NCBI GenBank assembly: GCA_947450745.1
Contig: CANFYD010000206.1
Coordinates: forward strand, 1-6,822
Direction of reading: 5' to 3'
Origin: Burkholderiales bacterium
GTDB taxonomy: Bacteria; Pseudomonadota; Gammaproteobacteria; Burkholderiales; Burkholderiaceae_C
Length of the DNA stretch: 6,822 nt
Part shown: one piece after another, positions 5,654 through 6,822 of the stretch
How the letters are laid out: every line of letters begins with the position of its first letter
Position numbering within the stretch: position 1 is the stretch's first letter
Made by a program: the position numbers and the translations under genes
Notes under the pieces: generated by a model
Database searches by the model: none
Told to the model about the DNA's origin: nothing
Seen by the model: only the letters and a program-made list of their open reading frames with translations

Positions 5654-6664
5654 ATGGATTCCATACAGGTCTCATTTTGGGTGGTGGCGTTGCTGGTGTT
5701 GTTGGCCATCCTGTTCGACTTCATGAACGGCTTTCACGACGCGGCCAACTCCATCGCCACCGTCGTATCAACCGGCGTGTTGAAACCGCAGCAAGCGGTG
5801 CTGTTTGCGGCCTTCTTCAATGTGCTGGCGATTGGCGTGTTTCAGTTGAAGGTGGCGGCCACGGTGGGCAGCGGCATCGTCAACCCCAGTGTGGTCGATC
5901 ACCACGTGGTGTTCGGTGCCTTGATCGGTGCGATCGCCTGGAACGTCATCACCTGGTGGTACGGCATCCCGTCAAGTTCATCGCATGCCTTGATCGGCGG
6001 CTTGGTCGGTGCGGTGATTGCCAAAAGCGGCCCGAGTGCCTTGGTCACCGGTGGCGTGCTCAAAACCGTGCTGTTCATCTTCGTGTCGCCCTTTTTAGGA
6101 TTTTTGCTCGGCTCGATCCTGATGGTGGTGGTGGCCTGGTTGTTCCGGCGCAGTTCACCGCTGCGTGTGGACAACTGGTTCAGACGGCTGCAATTGATCT
6201 CGGCCGGCCTCTACAGCTTGGGTCACGGGGGCAATGATGCTCAAAAGACCATCGGCCTGATCTGGATGCTGCTGGTGGCCACCGGCTACTTATCGGCGCA
6301 AGCTAGCAGCCCGCCGGTGTGGGTGATCGTCGCCTGCTACTTCGCCATCGGGCTGGGCACCATGTTTGGCGGTTGGCGCATCGTGCGCACGATGGGTCAA
6401 AAGATCACCAAGCTCAAGCCGGTCGGCGGCTTTTGTGCAGAGACAGGCGGTGCCATCACCTTGTTCCTCGCCACGTCGCTGGGCATTCCGGTCTCCACCA
6501 CGCACACGATCACCGGTGCCATCGTCGGCGTCGGTTCAGTCAGGCGCGCCTCAGCGGTGCGTTGGGGTGTGGCCGGCACCATCGTCTGGGCGTGGATCTT
6601 CACGATTCCGGCCTCGGCGCTGGTGGCCGGCATTTGCTACTGGGTCAGCTTCGCGGTGTTCTGA
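5654..6664 (+). CDS. pit: PiT-family inorganic phosphate transporter
   Basis: This 336-residue inner-membrane protein belongs to the PiT (PHO4) family, which imports phosphate, usually as a metal-phosphate complex with protons, at low affinity. It shows the family's internal duplication. The first half has DFMNGFHDAANSIATVVSTG (22-41) and GIPSSSSHALIGG (104-116). The second half has GHGGNDAQKTIG (190-201) and GIPVSTTHTITGAIVG (277-292). These paired Asn/Asp and Ser/Thr-His motifs form the substrate path. Strongly hydrophobic segments lie at about 7-25, 46-64, 85-101, 113-124, 137-163, 200-214, 223-240, 265-275, 284-294 and 305-332. The short hydrophilic loop RRSSPLRVDNWFRR (165-178) separates the halves, without the long central insert of larger E. 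coli PitA-type proteins. The ATG at 5654 has no clear Shine-Dalgarno sequence, so translation may be coupled to the DUF47 gene 10 bases upstream. Its exact ion coupling cannot be read from the sequence. Confidence 0.94.
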   Translation: MDSIQVSFWVVALLVLLAILFDFMNGFHDAANSIATVVSTGVLKPQQAVLFAAFFNVLAIGVFQLKVAATVGSGIVNPSVVDHHVVFGALIGAIAWNVITWWYGIPSSSSHALIGGLVGAVIAKSGPSALVTGGVLKTVLFIFVSPFLGFLLGSILMVVVAWLFRRSSPLRVDNWFRRLQLISAGLYSLGHGGNDAQKTIGLIWMLLVATGYLSAQASSPPVWVIVACYFAIGLGTMFGGWRIVRTMGQKITKLKPVGGFCAETGGAITLFLATSLGIPVSTTHTITGAIVGVGSVRRASAVRWGVAGTIVWAWIFTIPASALVAGICYWVSFAVF

Positions 6665-6684
6665 AGTCAGCTCGGCTGCGGCAG

Positions 6685-6717
6685 CGGCGGTTGCCACCCG
6701 CAAGCCGCCGTCTTATT
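6685..6717. terminator. Probable terminator between convergent genes
   Basis: CGGCGGTTGC (6685-6694) pairs with GCAA-G-CCGCCG (6700-6710), forming a 10-bp stem with one bulged G and a CACCC loop. TCTTATT follows on the + strand, a weak T-rich tail. The position, 20 bases after the pit stop and 2 bases before the stop of the opposing gene, is right for a shared terminator. The poor T-run lowers confidence, especially for the - strand direction. Confidence 0.5.
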
Positions 6718-6822
6718 GGCTGATTTCGCGCGCCGCCTCGACCTGACTTTCAAAATAGCGCTGTGCGCTGAAGGCGATGGTGGTCATCAAACTGGTGCCG
6801 CCGATCAAGACGCAGGCGATCA
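6713..6822 (-). CDS. C-terminal end of an unidentified, probably membrane-associated protein
   Basis: On the - strand one frame is open from the window edge to a TAA at 6713-6715, giving 35 residues. They begin with a hydrophobic stretch IACVLIGGTSLMTTIAF that looks like the end of a transmembrane helix. A polar amphipathic tail, SAQRYFESQVEAAREISQ, follows. The pattern of helix plus charged C-terminus and the convergent arrangement with a hairpin between the two stops support a real gene. Too little is visible to assign a family. I considered a major-facilitator-type transporter but could not support it. Confidence 0.5.
   Translation of the reverse strand, partial: IACVLIGGTSLMTTIAFSAQRYFESQVEAAREISQ

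Noticed and set aside
4771..5724. A 317-codon open frame on the - strand across the folK-DUF47 spacer and DUF47
   Set aside because: It is opposite a well-supported DUF47 gene and shows no recognisable domain. Long antisense frames are expected at this base composition.
5677..6237. A 186-codon + strand frame inside pit
   Set aside because: It is an alternative frame of the PiT gene, rich in Arg/Gly/His, and has no motif; the transporter frame explains the sequence.
1..6822. CRISPR array, insertion sequence, tRNA or rRNA gene, prophage, toxin-antitoxin or defence system
   Set aside because: I saw no regularly spaced repeats, transposase motifs, terminal inverted repeats with target duplications, RNA gene folds or foreign-looking genes. 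The window is nearly filled by recognisable housekeeping genes of uniform style.

Overview
The window looks like ordinary chromosomal core sequence from a GC-rich betaproteobacterium. It is most likely a member of the Burkholderiales, perhaps the Comamonadaceae. This rests on recognisable protein sequences (MurJ, Hda, PcnB, FolK, DUF47/PiT), the PcnB N-terminus and the hda–HAD–pcnB–folK gene order. The taxonomic call is inference from memory, not from a search. Every complete gene is on the + strand, and one gene end lies on the - strand at the right edge.

Layout. Positions 1-485 hold the C-terminal third of the lipid II flippase MurJ. After a 16-base gap comes a SirB1-family transglutaminase-like protein (502-1221) that seems to lack its usual C-terminal tail. 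A 49-base gap leads to hda (TTG start at 1271), which begins a tightly packed run: hda, a HAD-IB phosphatase, pcnB (poly(A) polymerase I) and folK (folate-pathway pyrophosphokinase). Each of the three junctions is a 4-base ATGA overlap, so the four genes are very likely co-transcribed and translationally coupled. A 182-base spacer (4814-4995) follows, with a repetitive Ala-codon-like half and an AT-rich half that carries a perfect 16-bp inverted repeat. Next is a two-gene phosphate module: a DUF47/PhoU-like accessory protein and a PiT-family low-affinity phosphate transporter, 10 bases apart. A hairpin at 6685-6710 lies between pit and the end of a convergent, unidentified, probably membrane protein.

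How the genes work together. The first part covers cell-envelope growth (MurJ), control of replication initiation (Hda, which with the sliding clamp inactivates DnaA-ATP), RNA 3'-end tailing and decay (PcnB) and folate synthesis (FolK). These housekeeping functions share an operon rather than a pathway. The second part is a functional pair for phosphate uptake.

I found no mobile element, CRISPR array, RNA gene, phage gene or defence system, and no convincing novel system. The best leads are modest: the shortened SirB1 gene next to hda, and the palindrome at the likely promoter of the phosphate operon.
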